DNA from: Hyphomicrobiales bacterium
Lineage (GTDB): Bacteria; Pseudomonadota; Alphaproteobacteria; Rhizobiales; Rhizobiaceae
Direction of reading: 5' to 3'
Assembly (NCBI GenBank): GCA_900465915.1
Contig: UBKJ01000022.1
Span: 89,324-153,323, forward strand
DNA length: 64,000 nucleotides
The translations under genes and the position numbers were made by a program. This document shows, in pieces, positions 47,133 to 55,992 of the stretch. Under the pieces are notes generated by a model. It did no database searches, was not told the origin of the DNA, and was given only the letters and a program-made list of their open reading frames with translations. Within the stretch, counting starts at the first letter, position 1. Every line of letters starts with the position of its first letter.

Positions 47133-47552
47133 ATGACATACAGGATATCAAAGTCGCTGAGATTCGCCTTGTCCTATGCGTCGATCGTTTTGATTTCCGC
47201 TATCCTGATAAAAAAGAGCTTCCTGCTGACGGGCATGATCCTCGGAACCCTCGCCCTGCCCCTCTATGTCCTGGCGATGGTTTCCGGATGCAAGCGAAAA
47301 TTCAGCCCCTATATGTTCTGGCCGTCCGAATTGAAGAAGCTGATCGTCGCAAATGTGAATCCGGTCATCTATATCGCCGCCGCCCCATTCATGGGCTTCA
47401 TGGTTGAATTGATTTTCGTCGCGGAAACGATCGATTGGAGCGCATGGCGCGGCAATCCCCCGGCGGTGACGGCAGCGATCGCCGGAGCCTGCCATTTCAT
47501 CGCGCATCTGGTCGTCTCGGTCAGGCTGAACACGCTGAAAATGCCGGAATAA
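47133..47552 (+). CDS. Hypothetical small membrane protein
   Basis: 139-residue protein with about four hydrophobic segments: FALSYASIVLISAIL, GMILGTLALPLYVLAMV, PVIYIAAAPFMGFMVELIFV and TAAIAGACHFIAHLVVSVRL. It has no motif I recognise. Codons hold clearly more A and T than the neighbouring genes, with rare-looking AAA, TTT, ATA and GAA choices, which hints at recent acquisition or relaxed selection. GGCCATGCGCG lies before the ATG, with no strong ribosome-binding site. It is convergent with the Anbu operon, 14 nt apart. Confidence 0.55.
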   Translation: MTYRISKSLRFALSYASIVLISAILIKKSFLLTGMILGTLALPLYVLAMVSGCKRKFSPYMFWPSELKKLIVANVNPVIYIAAAPFMGFMVELIFVAETIDWSAWRGNPPAVTAAIAGACHFIAHLVVSVRLNTLKMPE

Positions 47553-47566
47553 ACCCGTGCGCCAGC

Positions 47567-48301
47567 TCAGCCCTTGAAATTGAAGGGCGGCAATTGCTCC
47601 AGCGCCAGTTTCAGCGCCTCGGACCAGCGGTCGGAGACGGCCTGGTAATAGGGGTCGGACGCCTCGAATCGCTGCTGCAGGCCGGGGACGAGCGCGTCGG
47701 TCTCGTAGATCTGCATGTCGAGCGGCAGGCCGACCGAGAGATTGGCGCGCAGGGTCGAATCGAAGGAGACGATCAGGAGCTTCACCGCCTCCTCGAAGCT
47801 CATCGACGGGTGATAGGCGCGCACGAGGATCGGCTTGCCGTATTTGTTCTCGCCGATCTGGAAGAAGGGCGTGTCGGGCGAGCTTTCGATGAAATTGCCT
47901 TCCGGGTAGATGTAGAACAGGCGCGGCTGGCCGCCCTTGATCTGCCCGCCGAGGATGAAGGACGCGCCGAAGGAATCGGCGTTCTGGCCGCCCTTGGCCG
48001 AGGTGGCGATCACCTCCTTGACCGTGTCGCCGACGAGCCGCGCCACCTGGAACATGGACGGCGCGTCGAACACGGTCGGGTGCCGGTCGGCCGGGGCCTT
48101 CATGCGCTCTTCCAGAAGGCTCGCCACGGCCTGGGTGGTGGCGAGGTTGCCCGCCGACAAGAGCACGATCACGCGGTCGCCGGGCTTCGACCAGCGCCGC
48201 ATCTTGGTGAAGGTGGAAATATTGTCGAGCCCCGCATTGGTCCGCGTATCGGACATGAAGACGAGGCCGCGATCGAGTTTCATTCCAACGCAATAGGTCA
48301 T
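47567..48301 (-). CDS. anbu: Anbu peptidase (proteasome-like, BPH)
   Basis: 244-residue Ntn-hydrolase of the Anbu/proteasome-type-protease family (COG3484). The start MTYCVGMKLDRGLVFMSDTR places the catalytic nucleophile Thr2, exposed after Met removal. SDTRTNAGLDNISTFTKMRR carries the Asp and Lys of the proteasome-type active site. LTYR-like propeptides are absent, as in Anbu. GGQPRLFYIYPEGNFIESSP is family-typical. Anbu forms a helical open ring, and its protein substrate is unknown. It is the last gene of the operon with permuted ATP-grasp, alpha-E and transglutaminase-like genes, the conserved Anbu set. Confidence 0.92.
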   Translation of the reverse strand: MTYCVGMKLDRGLVFMSDTRTNAGLDNISTFTKMRRWSKPGDRVIVLLSAGNLATTQAVASLLEERMKAPADRHPTVFDAPSMFQVARLVGDTVKEVIATSAKGGQNADSFGASFILGGQIKGGQPRLFYIYPEGNFIESSPDTPFFQIGENKYGKPILVRAYHPSMSFEEAVKLLIVSFDSTLRANLSVGLPLDMQIYETDALVPGLQQRFEASDPYYQAVSDRWSEALKLALEQLPPFNFKG

Positions 48302-48337
48302 GGGCGGTTTCCGGCGAGGCGAGTGACGCTTTTTCGA

Positions 48338-49138
48338 TCACTGCCCTACATTGATGCGAACCGCAAGGCTTTCGGCCGTCCCGCCGCCATGGCGGACGCC
48401 GGAAATGGGCGCCGCGTCGCGATAGTCTAGCCCGGTCGCCAGCCTGACATAGCGGTCGTTGGGGCAGATGTCGTTGGCCGCGTCGAAGCCGACCCAGCCG
48501 AGCCCGTCCACATGCGCCTCGGCCCAGGCGTGGCTGGCCGTCTGCTCCTCGACGCCCTCCATCATCAGGTAGCCCGAGACGTAGCGCGCCGGAATGCCCA
48601 GAAGCCGCGCCGCCGACAGGAAGACGTGGCTGTGGTCCTGGCACACGCCCTGCCCGGTCTCGAGCGCGCTCTCGGCGTCGGTGGTGACGCTGGTGGCGCC
48701 GGGCGTGTAGGCCAGCGCGGCGTGGGTCGCGCCCATCAGGTCGTGCAGCAGCGTCAGCCGCTCCTGCCCCTTCGACACGTCGTCGGCCAGCGCCCGCACG
48801 CGCGGCCCGGGCGCGGTCAGCGGCGTCTCGCGCTCGAACAGCCATGGCGGCGCATAGCCGTAGACGGGGCCGAGCACGCCGGCGCGGTCCTCCACCTCCA
48901 CCGCGCCGCTGGCGACGATGGTGATGGCGCTGGTGCGGCGGGCGTGCTGCACGAGGTCGGTGCGGTTGCCGAAGCCGTCGACATAGGAGACTTCCGGCTC
49001 GCCGCCCTCGATCGCCAGCTCCCAGCTCCTCACCGTCTGGCCGGGCACCGTCGGCGGGCGCAGCCTCAGCCGCTGCACGACATAGGGCGCCGGGTCCTCA
49101 TAGGCGTAATGCGAAACGTGCCGGATATTGAGCAGCAA
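48338..49138 (-). CDS. Transglutaminase-like protein of the Anbu operon
   Basis: 266-residue protein of COG1305. The N-terminal beta-domain starts LNIRHVSHYAYEDPAPYVVQ. The core holds the Cys-His-Asp triad: GQGVCQDHSHVFLSAARLLG (Cys), ASHAWAEAHVDGLGWVGFDA (His and Asp), with SGYLMMEGVEEQT between. It could cleave or form isopeptide bonds. The set ATP-grasp, alpha-E, transglutaminase, Anbu suggests a peptide-ligation/hydrolysis cycle, which is the published genomic hypothesis rather than proof. Spacing is 7 nt from alpha-E and 36 nt to anbu. Confidence 0.9.
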   Translation of the reverse strand: MLLNIRHVSHYAYEDPAPYVVQRLRLRPPTVPGQTVRSWELAIEGGEPEVSYVDGFGNRTDLVQHARRTSAITIVASGAVEVEDRAGVLGPVYGYAPPWLFERETPLTAPGPRVRALADDVSKGQERLTLLHDLMGATHAALAYTPGATSVTTDAESALETGQGVCQDHSHVFLSAARLLGIPARYVSGYLMMEGVEEQTASHAWAEAHVDGLGWVGFDAANDICPNDRYVRLATGLDYRDAAPISGVRHGGGTAESLAVRINVGQ

Positions 49139-49145
49139 GACGACC

Positions 49146-50087
49146 TCAGTTGAAATTGTAGGTCTCGGCGATTTCGGCGCCCAGCCTGTTGTTGCGCGTG
49201 ATGAACCCGCTCAGGAATTCGTGCAGGCCCATGTCGAAGATCGCATTGATATCCTGATTGCGCAGGCTGTCATAGATGCCGCCGGCGGTTTCGTGACAGA
49301 CGGCGGGGCTGCCGTAATCCTTCGACAGATAGTCGAGATGCTCGTTGATGCTGCGGTAGCAATAATTGAGCGAGCGCGGCATGCGCCCGTTGAGGATGAG
49401 GTAGTCGGCCACCTGCGCCGGGCGGTAGTCGCCGTCATAGACCCAGCGATAGGAGCGGTGCGCGGAGACCGAGCGCAGGATCGATTCCCACTGGTAGTTG
49501 TCGAGCGTCGCGCCGACATAGGAGATGGCGGGCAAGAGCACGTAATATTTGACGTCGAGGATGCGCGCCGTGTTGTCGGCGCGCTCGATGAAGGTGCCGA
49601 GGCTGGCGAAGTCGAAGATCTCGTTGCGCAGCATGGTGCCGTGGAAGGCGCCGCGGATCTGCGCCGTCTCGCGCTTGATCTGGTCGAGGAGCGGCGGCAG
49701 GTCGCTCTCGCGGAACGGCTTGCGCAGCGAGCGCTTCAACACCATCCACGCCTCGTTGACGCTTTCCCACGCCTCGCGCGTCAGCGCCGTGCGCACCATG
49801 CGCCCGTTGGAGCGCGCCGTCTCGAAGCAGGACATGACGCTCGACGGATTGGCGATGTCGCGCAGCAGGAAATCCGCCACATTGGCCGCGTTATAGGCGT
49901 CGTAGCGGGCGGCGAAGGCGTCGCCCGCCCCGGCCGAAACCACCACCGAGGACCATTCCTCCGGCGCGTCCGAGGTCTTGGTCAGCGCCATGCGCAGCCC
50001 CGCATCGACCAGGCGCGCCATGTTCTCCGCCCGCTCGATATAGCGGAACATCCAGTAAAGTCCGTTAGCCGTCCGGCCTAATAGCAT
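49146..50087 (-). CDS. Alpha-E domain protein
   Basis: 313-residue all-helical protein of COG2307. The start RTANGLYWMFRYIERAENMA, then ERADNTARILDVKYYVLLPA and RSLNYCYRSINEHLDYLSKD are the alpha-E repeats with conserved Arg-Ala-Glu/Asp-Asn. The family name reflects conserved glutamates; no activity is known. It always accompanies the permuted ATP-grasp protein. It lies between the ATP-grasp gene (66 nt upstream) and the transglutaminase gene. Confidence 0.92.
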   Translation of the reverse strand: MLLGRTANGLYWMFRYIERAENMARLVDAGLRMALTKTSDAPEEWSSVVVSAGAGDAFAARYDAYNAANVADFLLRDIANPSSVMSCFETARSNGRMVRTALTREAWESVNEAWMVLKRSLRKPFRESDLPPLLDQIKRETAQIRGAFHGTMLRNEIFDFASLGTFIERADNTARILDVKYYVLLPAISYVGATLDNYQWESILRSVSAHRSYRWVYDGDYRPAQVADYLILNGRMPRSLNYCYRSINEHLDYLSKDYGSPAVCHETAGGIYDSLRNQDINAIFDMGLHEFLSGFITRNNRLGAEIAETYNFN

Positions 50088-50153
50088 GAAATCATTCCCC
50101 TTCTTCGCGCGGCCGGTCTTGCCGCCGGCTTTGGCGCGGTCTTTAATCTATGG

Positions 50154-51563
50154 TCAGTCGTCGAGCACCCAGGTGTCCTTGGTGCCGCCGCCCTGGCTGG
50201 AATTGACCACCAGCGAGCCCTCCTTCAGCGCCACCCGCGTCAGCCCGCCGGGCGTGATGCGGATGCGGTCGGAGACCAGCACGAAGGGCCGCAGGTCGAC
50301 ATGGCGCGGGGCGAGGCCCTTCTCCGTGAAGATCGGCGTGGTGGAGAGCGCCAGCGTCGGCTGCGCGATATAGTTGCGCGGCCGCGCCTTCAGTTTCTCC
50401 GCGAAGGTCTCGCGCTCGGCCTTGGTCGCGGCCGGGCCGACCAGCATGCCGTAGCCGCCCGAGCCGTGCACCTCCTTGACCACCAGGTCCGCCAAATTGT
50501 CGAGCACGTAAGCGAGGCTGTCGGGCTCGGAGCAGCGCCAGGTCGGCACGTTCTCGAGGATCGCCTTGCGGCCGGTGTAGAACTCCACGATCTCGGGCAT
50601 GTAGGAATAGATCGCCTTGTCGTCGGCGATGCCGGTGCCCGGCGCGTTGGCGATGGTGATGCCGCCGGCGCGGTAGACGTCCATGATGCCCGCCACGCCC
50701 AGGGTCGAATCGGGGCGGAAGGTCAGGGGATCGAGATAGGCGTCGTCGACGCGGCGGTAGAGCACGTCGATGGCGCGGTAGCCCTGCGTGGTGCGCATGG
50801 CGACGCGGCCGTCGACCACGCGCAGGTCCGAGCCCTCGACCAGCTCGACGCCCATCTGGTCGGCGAGGAAGGCGTGCTCGAAATAGGCCGAATTGTAGAT
50901 GCCCGGCGTCAGCACCGCCACGGTGGGCGTGCTGCCGGCGCAGGCGGGCGCGACGCTCGCCAGCGACTGGCGCAGGAGCTGCGGATAGTTCTCGACCGGG
51001 CGCACCTTGACGTTCTGGAACAGCTCGGGGAACAGCTTCATCATCGTCTCGCGGTTCTCCAGCATGTAGGAGACGCCGGACGGCGTGCGGGCGTTGTCCT
51101 CCAGCACGTAGAACTGGTTCTCGGCCGTGCGCACGATGTCGACGCCGATGATGTGGGTGTAGACGTTGCCGGGCGGGCGGAAGCCGATCATCTCGGGCAG
51201 GAACGCTTCGTTGTTGGCGATCAGCTCCTTGGGGATGCGGCCGGCGCGGACGATCTCCTGCCGGTGGTAGATGTCGTCGAGAAAGGCGTTGAGCGCCATG
51301 ACGCGCTGCTCGATGCCCTGCGACAGGCGCCGCCATTCCTGGCCGGAGATGATGCGCGGGATGATGTCGAAGGGAATGAGGCGCTCGGCCGCCTCCTGGT
51401 CGCCATAGACCGCGAAGGTGATGCCGGTCTTGCGAAAAACGTTTTCCGCGTCCTTGGATTTCTGCAGGAGCTTGGCCGGCTCCTGCCCTTCGAGCCATTG
51501 CTGGAGAAATTCGTAAGGCTGGCGGACGCCGCCCTGAATGAGCATCTCATCGAATGGATTCAC
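50154..51563 (-). CDS. Circularly permuted ATP-grasp type 2 protein
   Basis: 469-residue protein of COG2308. Landmarks are NPFDEMLIQGGVRQPYEFLQ, RIISGQEWRRLSQGIEQRVM, GVDIVRTAENQFYVLEDNAR (metal-binding acidic segment), RTTQGYRAIDVLYRRVDDAY, NAPGTGIADDKAIYSYMPEI and VDLRPFVLVSDRIRITPGGL. ATP-grasp enzymes join carboxylates to amines or thiols through acylphosphates; the permuted type 2 proteins likely form amide or peptide bonds. GTG 51563 is chosen because AAGGGG lies 6 nt before it; a TTG at 51617 is less likely. It heads the Anbu operon. Confidence 0.92.
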   Translation of the reverse strand: MNPFDEMLIQGGVRQPYEFLQQWLEGQEPAKLLQKSKDAENVFRKTGITFAVYGDQEAAERLIPFDIIPRIISGQEWRRLSQGIEQRVMALNAFLDDIYHRQEIVRAGRIPKELIANNEAFLPEMIGFRPPGNVYTHIIGVDIVRTAENQFYVLEDNARTPSGVSYMLENRETMMKLFPELFQNVKVRPVENYPQLLRQSLASVAPACAGSTPTVAVLTPGIYNSAYFEHAFLADQMGVELVEGSDLRVVDGRVAMRTTQGYRAIDVLYRRVDDAYLDPLTFRPDSTLGVAGIMDVYRAGGITIANAPGTGIADDKAIYSYMPEIVEFYTGRKAILENVPTWRCSEPDSLAYVLDNLADLVVKEVHGSGGYGMLVGPAATKAERETFAEKLKARPRNYIAQPTLALSTTPIFTEKGLAPRHVDLRPFVLVSDRIRITPGGLTRVALKEGSLVVNSSQGGGTKDTWVLDD

Positions 51564-51673
51564 TGATTTCCCCTTGTTTTTTCCCGCATTATTTCGCCTG
51601 AAACGCGGGAAAAGCAAGCGTAGAAATCATGCAATAGCGCAAAGCAGGGTTGCGCTACGTGCACAAAAGATGG

Positions 51674-52192
51674 TCATCCCGGACGATGCGCGCGCGCCAC
51701 CGCCGGGTCGGTGTCGATGCGCCCGGCCCCGATCAGGTCGAGGCAATAGGGCACGGCGGGGAACACCGCCTGAAGGCTCATGGCGATGGAGGCGGGCTTA
51801 CCGGGCAGGTTGAGGATGAAGCTTTTTCCGCGGCTTCCCGCCGTCTGGCGCGACAGGATGGCGGTCGGCGTCTGCTCGAGGCTGACGCGCCGCATCAATT
51901 CGCCGAAGCCGGGCAATTCCTTCTCCAGCACCGCCCGCATCGCCTCGGGCGTCTGGTCGCGCGGGCTGGGGCCGGTGCCGCCGGTGGTCAGCACCAGATC
52001 GCAGCCCTCGCGGTCGCAGAGGTCGATCAGCGCGTCGCGCACCGATTCCATGCCGTCGGGGATCACGCGGCGCACAAGCTCATAGGGCGTGACGATCGCC
52101 GCCTTCAGCCAGGCCTCGATGGCCGGGCCGCTCAGGTCCTCGTATTCGCCCCGGCTGGCGCGGTCGGAGACGGTCACGACGCCGATCTTCAT
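51674..52192 (-). CDS. mogA: Molybdopterin adenylyltransferase MogA/MoaB-like
   Basis: 172-residue MoCF-fold protein that adenylates molybdopterin before molybdate insertion. KIGVVTVSDRASRGEYEDLS, LVLTTGGTGPSPRDQTPEAM (the GGTG nucleotide loop), KSFILNLPGKPASIAMSLQA and the C-terminal PYCLDLIGAG match MogA rather than MoaB (longer N-terminal strand, SRGEYED). ATG 52192 begins the first strand. The gene stands alone downstream of nothing related; other mo genes are not in the window. Confidence 0.9.
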   Translation of the reverse strand: MKIGVVTVSDRASRGEYEDLSGPAIEAWLKAAIVTPYELVRRVIPDGMESVRDALIDLCDREGCDLVLTTGGTGPSPRDQTPEAMRAVLEKELPGFGELMRRVSLEQTPTAILSRQTAGSRGKSFILNLPGKPASIAMSLQAVFPAVPYCLDLIGAGRIDTDPAVARAHRPG

Positions 52193-52320
52193 GGCTCATC
52201 CTCACATCGTCGGGAAAGACCGCCTTATAACGCCCGCCCTCCGGCGATTGCAAGCAAGGCGCGGTCGGGCGTAGATTAGACTCATTAGGTCCGGGGGGCG
52301 GATATCGGAGGAGACGCAGC

Positions 52321-52713
52321 ATGGACCGTTTCACCGGCGGCTGCCTGTGCGGCGGCGTTCGCTTCGTGGCGACGGGGCGGCCGTACCGGGTCGGCCTTTG
52401 CCATTGCCTCGACTGCCGCAAGAGCCACGGCGCGCTCTTCCACGCCTGCGCGATCTTCCCGGAGGACGCGGTGGCGGTCGAGGGCGAACCGCGCGGCTAT
52501 CAGGGGCGGTTCTTCTGCCCCCGCTGCGGCTCGCCCGTCTTCGGCCGCAGCGGCGACGAGGTCGAGGTCAATCTGGGATCGCTCGACGCGCCCGACCAAC
52601 TCAAGCCGACCTATGAATTATGGACCGTCCGCCGCGAATCCTGGCTGCCGCCTTTCCCGCTTTCCAGGCGCTACGAGCGCGACCGCGACCCCGCCGGCCG
52701 CTTCGAGGATTAG
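52321..52713 (+). CDS. GFA family protein (Mss4-like zinc fold)
   Basis: 130-residue protein of the Gfa/CENP-V family. Zinc-binding cysteines are in GGCLCGGVRF, GLCHCLDCRKSHGALFHA and FFCPRCGSPVFGRS. The family is named after glutathione-dependent formaldehyde-activating enzyme, but most members, this one included, lack an assigned reaction. AGGAGACGCAGC precedes ATG 52321. It stands alone. Confidence 0.88.
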   Translation: MDRFTGGCLCGGVRFVATGRPYRVGLCHCLDCRKSHGALFHACAIFPEDAVAVEGEPRGYQGRFFCPRCGSPVFGRSGDEVEVNLGSLDAPDQLKPTYELWTVRRESWLPPFPLSRRYERDRDPAGRFED

Positions 52714-52809
52714 GCGCTAGTGTTTTTAAAAAACTGATGTATTTTAGAAAAAACTGCGGGCGAAAAATCAACGGCTTCCGCGGTTTTCTTGAAATACGGA
52801 TGCGAAGCG

Positions 52810-53085
52810 ATGCCCTTTTCGCGCGATTATTTTTTCGGACGGTTCAAGGCTTCCGAACTGGAGTCCCTGCAGCGCGCCTATCTGCGCAGCTGCGAGATCC
52901 TCGGGCGCGATCCCGCCACCACGCCAAACAAGGACGACATGGCCGGCAAGATCGTGCAGATCTACGAATGCGGCGTGGTCGATCCCGACCGCATCGCCGA
53001 ACTACTGGCGCAGGTCGAAAGCCTCAAGCCGCCCTCCGCCGCCGAGCGCCTCGCCGCCCAGAGCCTGCGCTTCGGCGCGTTCTGA
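52810..53085 (+). CDS. Hypothetical protein (91 aa)
   Basis: 91-residue soluble protein starting MPFSRDYFFGRFKASELESL. Two thirds is helical (LQRAYLRSCEILGRDPATTP, DRIAELLAQVESLKPPSAAE), with a conserved-looking NKDDMAGKIVQIYECGVVDP centre. No domain I recognise; similar small proteins occur in Rhizobiales. An upstream ATG at 52789 adds 7 residues. The 96-nt gap before it is AT-rich and likely contains its promoter. Convergent with the MocR regulator. Confidence 0.6.
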   Translation: MPFSRDYFFGRFKASELESLQRAYLRSCEILGRDPATTPNKDDMAGKIVQIYECGVVDPDRIAELLAQVESLKPPSAAERLAAQSLRFGAF

Positions 53086-53095
53086 TTTAACCTGC

Positions 53096-54562
53096 TCAAA
53101 GTTTGCGCAGCCGGTTCGCCACCAGCGCCACGCCCTCGGCGATGCGGTTGAGCGGGATCGACGAATAGGCCATGCGGAAATAGCGGCACGGGCTGTCGTT
53201 CTCCCAGAAGAAGGGCGAGCCGGATTCGATCAGCACCCCGTCCTCGCGCAATTCGCGCGTCAGCCGGTCGGCGTCCAGCCCCTCCGGCCCCCTGATCCAG
53301 AAGGACGTGCCGCCGAAGGCGGATTTGCCGGCGATCTCCAGCCCCTCGCGCGCCATGGCGTCGACCATGACGATGTGGCGCTTGTGATATTCCTGCCGCA
53401 TGCGGTGGATGACGGCGTCGTAATGGCCGAGCGCCAGAAAATAGGCGGCGGTGCGCTGCAGATGGCCGGGCGGATGGCGCAGCAGCAGCGCCCGCAGGGC
53501 GCGCGCCTCGCGGATCACCGGCGCCGGCGCGACCAGGTAGCCGAGCCGCAGGCCGGGAAACAGCGATTTCGAGAAGCTGCCGACATAGAGCACCCGCCCG
53601 TAGCGGTCGAGCGACTTCAGCGCCGGCGTCGGCGGCTGCAAAAAACTCATCTCGAACTCGTAATCGTCCTCGACGATGACGAAATCGCGCTCGGCGGCCG
53701 CCTCCAGCAGCGCCGCGCGGCGGGCGCGCGGCATGGTGGCGGCGGTGGGCGACTGGTGGCTGGGGGTGACGAACACCGCGTCGACGCCGGCGGGCAAATG
53801 CTCCGGCGGCAGGCCCTGCTCGTCGACGTCGAGCGCGGTCACTTTTGCGCCGGTCAGGTGCAGCACGGCGGAAATGTCGGGATGGCCGGGATTCTCGCAC
53901 ACGGCGTGCGAGCCCTCGCCCAGAAGCAGGCGGCTTGCGATCCACAACGCGTTCTGCGCGCCGACGGTGACGAGGATCTCGTCCTGCCCGGCGCGGATGC
54001 CGCGCGCCGGCAGGGTGCGCGAGCGGATATAGTTGACCAGCTCCACGTCGTCGGCGGCGGCGAAATCGCCGGCCATCAGCGTGAAATCCTCGCGCGACAG
54101 AGCGCGGCGCGAGCAGTCGCGCCAGGCGGCGAGGTCGAACAGCGACTGGTCCATCTGGCCGTAGAGGAAGGGATAGCGGTAGCTGCGCCAGTCGAGCGGC
54201 TTGCGGATGGTCTTGGCGATGTTGAAGCCGTAGCGCAGCTTCGAGGTCCAGTCCACGGCGGCGTCCGGCCCGTGCGGCAGGTCCTCGTCGGGGCGGTTGA
54301 CGGGCGGGGCGGCGGCGACGTGATAGGCGCTGCGGGCGCGCACCTCCAGATAGCCCTGCGACACCAGCTCCTGATAGGCGAGCGTGACGGTGAGCCGCGA
54401 CAGCTTGAGATAATCGGCCAGCCCCCGCGTCGAGGGCATGCGCGCCCCCGCCAGCACCGCGCCCGACAGGATGGCCGAAACCACCGTCTCGCGGATCTGC
54501 GCCTGCAATCCGGTCTGGCGCGCGGCGTCGATGAAGAAAATCGCCGGTGAAACCGCCTCCAT
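53096..54562 (-). CDS. tauR: MocR-family regulator, TauR-like
   Basis: 488-residue GntR/MocR regulator: a winged helix (residues about 15-80; LQAQIRETVVSAILSGAVLA and STRGLADYLKLSRLTVTLAY) joined to an aminotransferase-fold domain that binds PLP. The PLP lysine motif appears as YVGSFSKSLFPGLRLGYLVA, and GAQNALWIASRLLL and VEDDYEFEMSF are typical. The position divergent to tauA-tauB-tauC-tauX-tauY-xsc-pta indicates TauR, the taurine-responsive activator described in Rhodobacter. ATG 54562 is used; the frame runs further upstream without domain content. Two direct repeats in the gap (54685 and 54707) are its probable sites. Confidence 0.85.
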   Translation of the reverse strand: MEAVSPAIFFIDAARQTGLQAQIRETVVSAILSGAVLAGARMPSTRGLADYLKLSRLTVTLAYQELVSQGYLEVRARSAYHVAAAPPVNRPDEDLPHGPDAAVDWTSKLRYGFNIAKTIRKPLDWRSYRYPFLYGQMDQSLFDLAAWRDCSRRALSREDFTLMAGDFAAADDVELVNYIRSRTLPARGIRAGQDEILVTVGAQNALWIASRLLLGEGSHAVCENPGHPDISAVLHLTGAKVTALDVDEQGLPPEHLPAGVDAVFVTPSHQSPTAATMPRARRAALLEAAAERDFVIVEDDYEFEMSFLQPPTPALKSLDRYGRVLYVGSFSKSLFPGLRLGYLVAPAPVIREARALRALLLRHPPGHLQRTAAYFLALGHYDAVIHRMRQEYHKRHIVMVDAMAREGLEIAGKSAFGGTSFWIRGPEGLDADRLTRELREDGVLIESGSPFFWENDSPCRYFRMAYSSIPLNRIAEGVALVANRLRKL

Positions 54563-54684
54563 GCGTCCGTTCTCCCTTTGAGGCTCCGCCCGCAAATATT
54601 TTCCCCGACGCGGGCGTTCCCGCGACGCGCTTGCCTTCTTCGCGCGGGCGCGCCGGAATATTTTCATTGCGCGGCGCGCCGCGC

Positions 54685-54717
54685 AACTGGACTTATTGAC
54701 TGTCCCAACTGGATATA
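54685..54717. promoter_or_regulatory. Direct-repeat operator candidate for TauR
   Basis: AACTGGACTTA (54685-54695) and AACTGGATATA (54707-54717) begin 22 bp apart, about two helical turns, in the gap between tauR and tauA. The CTGGAC core agrees with what I recall of the TauR site in Rhodobacter capsulatus. Confidence 0.65.
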
Positions 54718-54827
54718 AGGCAAAAGATTGGTCTTGGCTATCGTCACAGTCCAGAACGCGCGATCGGCGATAAACGCCGGCGGTCATGACCCGGTCAGAC
54801 ATGGTTCTAGAATGGAAGGGGAACTCC

Positions 54828-55844
54828 ATGAACTATCTTCATCGATTCAATAAATTCGCCCTGCTTTCCGCGGCGGCCCTGCTCGCCGCCACGGGCGCGC
54901 ACGCCGAGACCACGGTGGTCGTCGGCTACCAGCAGATCGTCGGGCCGTTCGTATCGGCCATCGCCGACGGCAAGTTCGACGCCGCCGCCAAGGAGGCCGG
55001 CTACAAGATCGACTGGCGCCAGTTCGCCTCGGGCGGCGACATCTCGACGGCGCTGGCCTCCGGCAACGTGCCGGTGGGCGTGATCGGCTCGACCGGCATC
55101 GCGGCGGCCGCCACGCGCGGCGTCGACCTCCAGCTCTTCTGGATCCTCGACAATATCGGCAAGTCCGAGGCGCTGGTCGCCCGCAACGGCAGCGGCATCG
55201 AGAAGCCGGCCGACCTCAAGGGCAAGAAGGTCGGCGTGCCTTTCGTCTCCACCTCGCATTTCCATCTGCTGGTCGGCCTCAACGACGTGTGGAAGGTCAA
55301 TCCGCGCGAGGTCGAGATCCTCAACATGACGCCGCCGCAGATCGTCGCCGCCTGGGCGCGCGGCGACATCGACGCCGCCTATGTCTGGCCGCCGGCGCTG
55401 TCGGAAATCCTCAAGAGCGGCAAGGAGATCGCCAATTCCGAGGAGATCGGCGCCAAGAGCGTGCCCACCTTCGACGGGCTGGTGGTGGACAAGAGCTTCG
55501 CCAAGGACAATCCGAAATTCATGACCGCCTTCACCAAGGTGCTGGCCGAGGCCTATGCCGACTACAAGGCCAACGGCGCGCAATGGACGGCGGATTCCTC
55601 GCAGGTCAAGGGCATCGTCAAGATGATCGGCGGCGACGCGGCCGACATTCCGGGCGCGCTGAAGCTTCTCTCCTTCCCGACCGCCGACGAGCAGGCCTCG
55701 GCGACGTGGCTCGGCGGCGGCGCGCTGAAGTCCATCACCCAGAGCGCCAAGTTCCTCGTCGACCAGAAGCAGCTCGACTCCGCGCTCGACGACTATAGCG
55801 GCAATGTGAACGCCAGCTTCGCCGAAGCGGCGGCCAAGAAGTAA
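54828..55844 (+). CDS. tauA: Taurine ABC transporter substrate-binding protein
   Basis: 338-residue periplasmic binding protein. The signal peptide ([20 protein letters not shown]) is followed by [20 protein letters not shown]. The SsuA/TauA-type sulfonate fold shows [40 protein letters not shown] and [20 protein letters not shown] 54828 with GGAAGGGGAAC upstream is better than upstream ATGs. It captures taurine for TauBC. A GC hairpin (55860-55878) follows the stop and may stabilise the tauA message. Confidence 0.92.
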   Translation: MNYLHRFNKFALLSAAALLAATGAHAETTVVVGYQQIVGPFVSAIADGKFDAAAKEAGYKIDWRQFASGGDISTALASGNVPVGVIGSTGIAAAATRGVDLQLFWILDNIGKSEALVARNGSGIEKPADLKGKKVGVPFVSTSHFHLLVGLNDVWKVNPREVEILNMTPPQIVAAWARGDIDAAYVWPPALSEILKSGKEIANSEEIGAKSVPTFDGLVVDKSFAKDNPKFMTAFTKVLAEAYADYKANGAQWTADSSQVKGIVKMIGGDAADIPGALKLLSFPTADEQASATWLGGGALKSITQSAKFLVDQKQLDSALDDYSGNVNASFAEAAAKK

Positions 55845-55859
55845 CCGCGCTCCGCCGGC

Positions 55860-55878
55860 GGCGCGGGCCTCCCGCGCC
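55860..55878 (+). other. Hairpin after tauA
   Basis: GGCGCGGG (55860-55867) pairs with CCCGCGCC (55871-55878) around a 3-nt loop, with no T tract. Such stem-loops after binding-protein genes commonly protect the upstream message, giving more binding protein than membrane subunits. Confidence 0.4.
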
Positions 55879-55992
55879 GTCATCGAACCGAATTGGGCGA
55901 ACCGAAAAGCCTGCCGCCGCGCGCGGTCGGCGGCGCGCATCCGCGCCCCGACGCCGGCGGACCATGGCCGGTCGTTTCCGAAAGGCGACGCA

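Noticed and set aside
54563..54829. N-terminal extension of the TauR-like regulator by 89 residues
   Set aside because: It would cover the operator and the tauA start region, and it has a composition unlike a protein domain. MocR proteins begin just before the winged helix.
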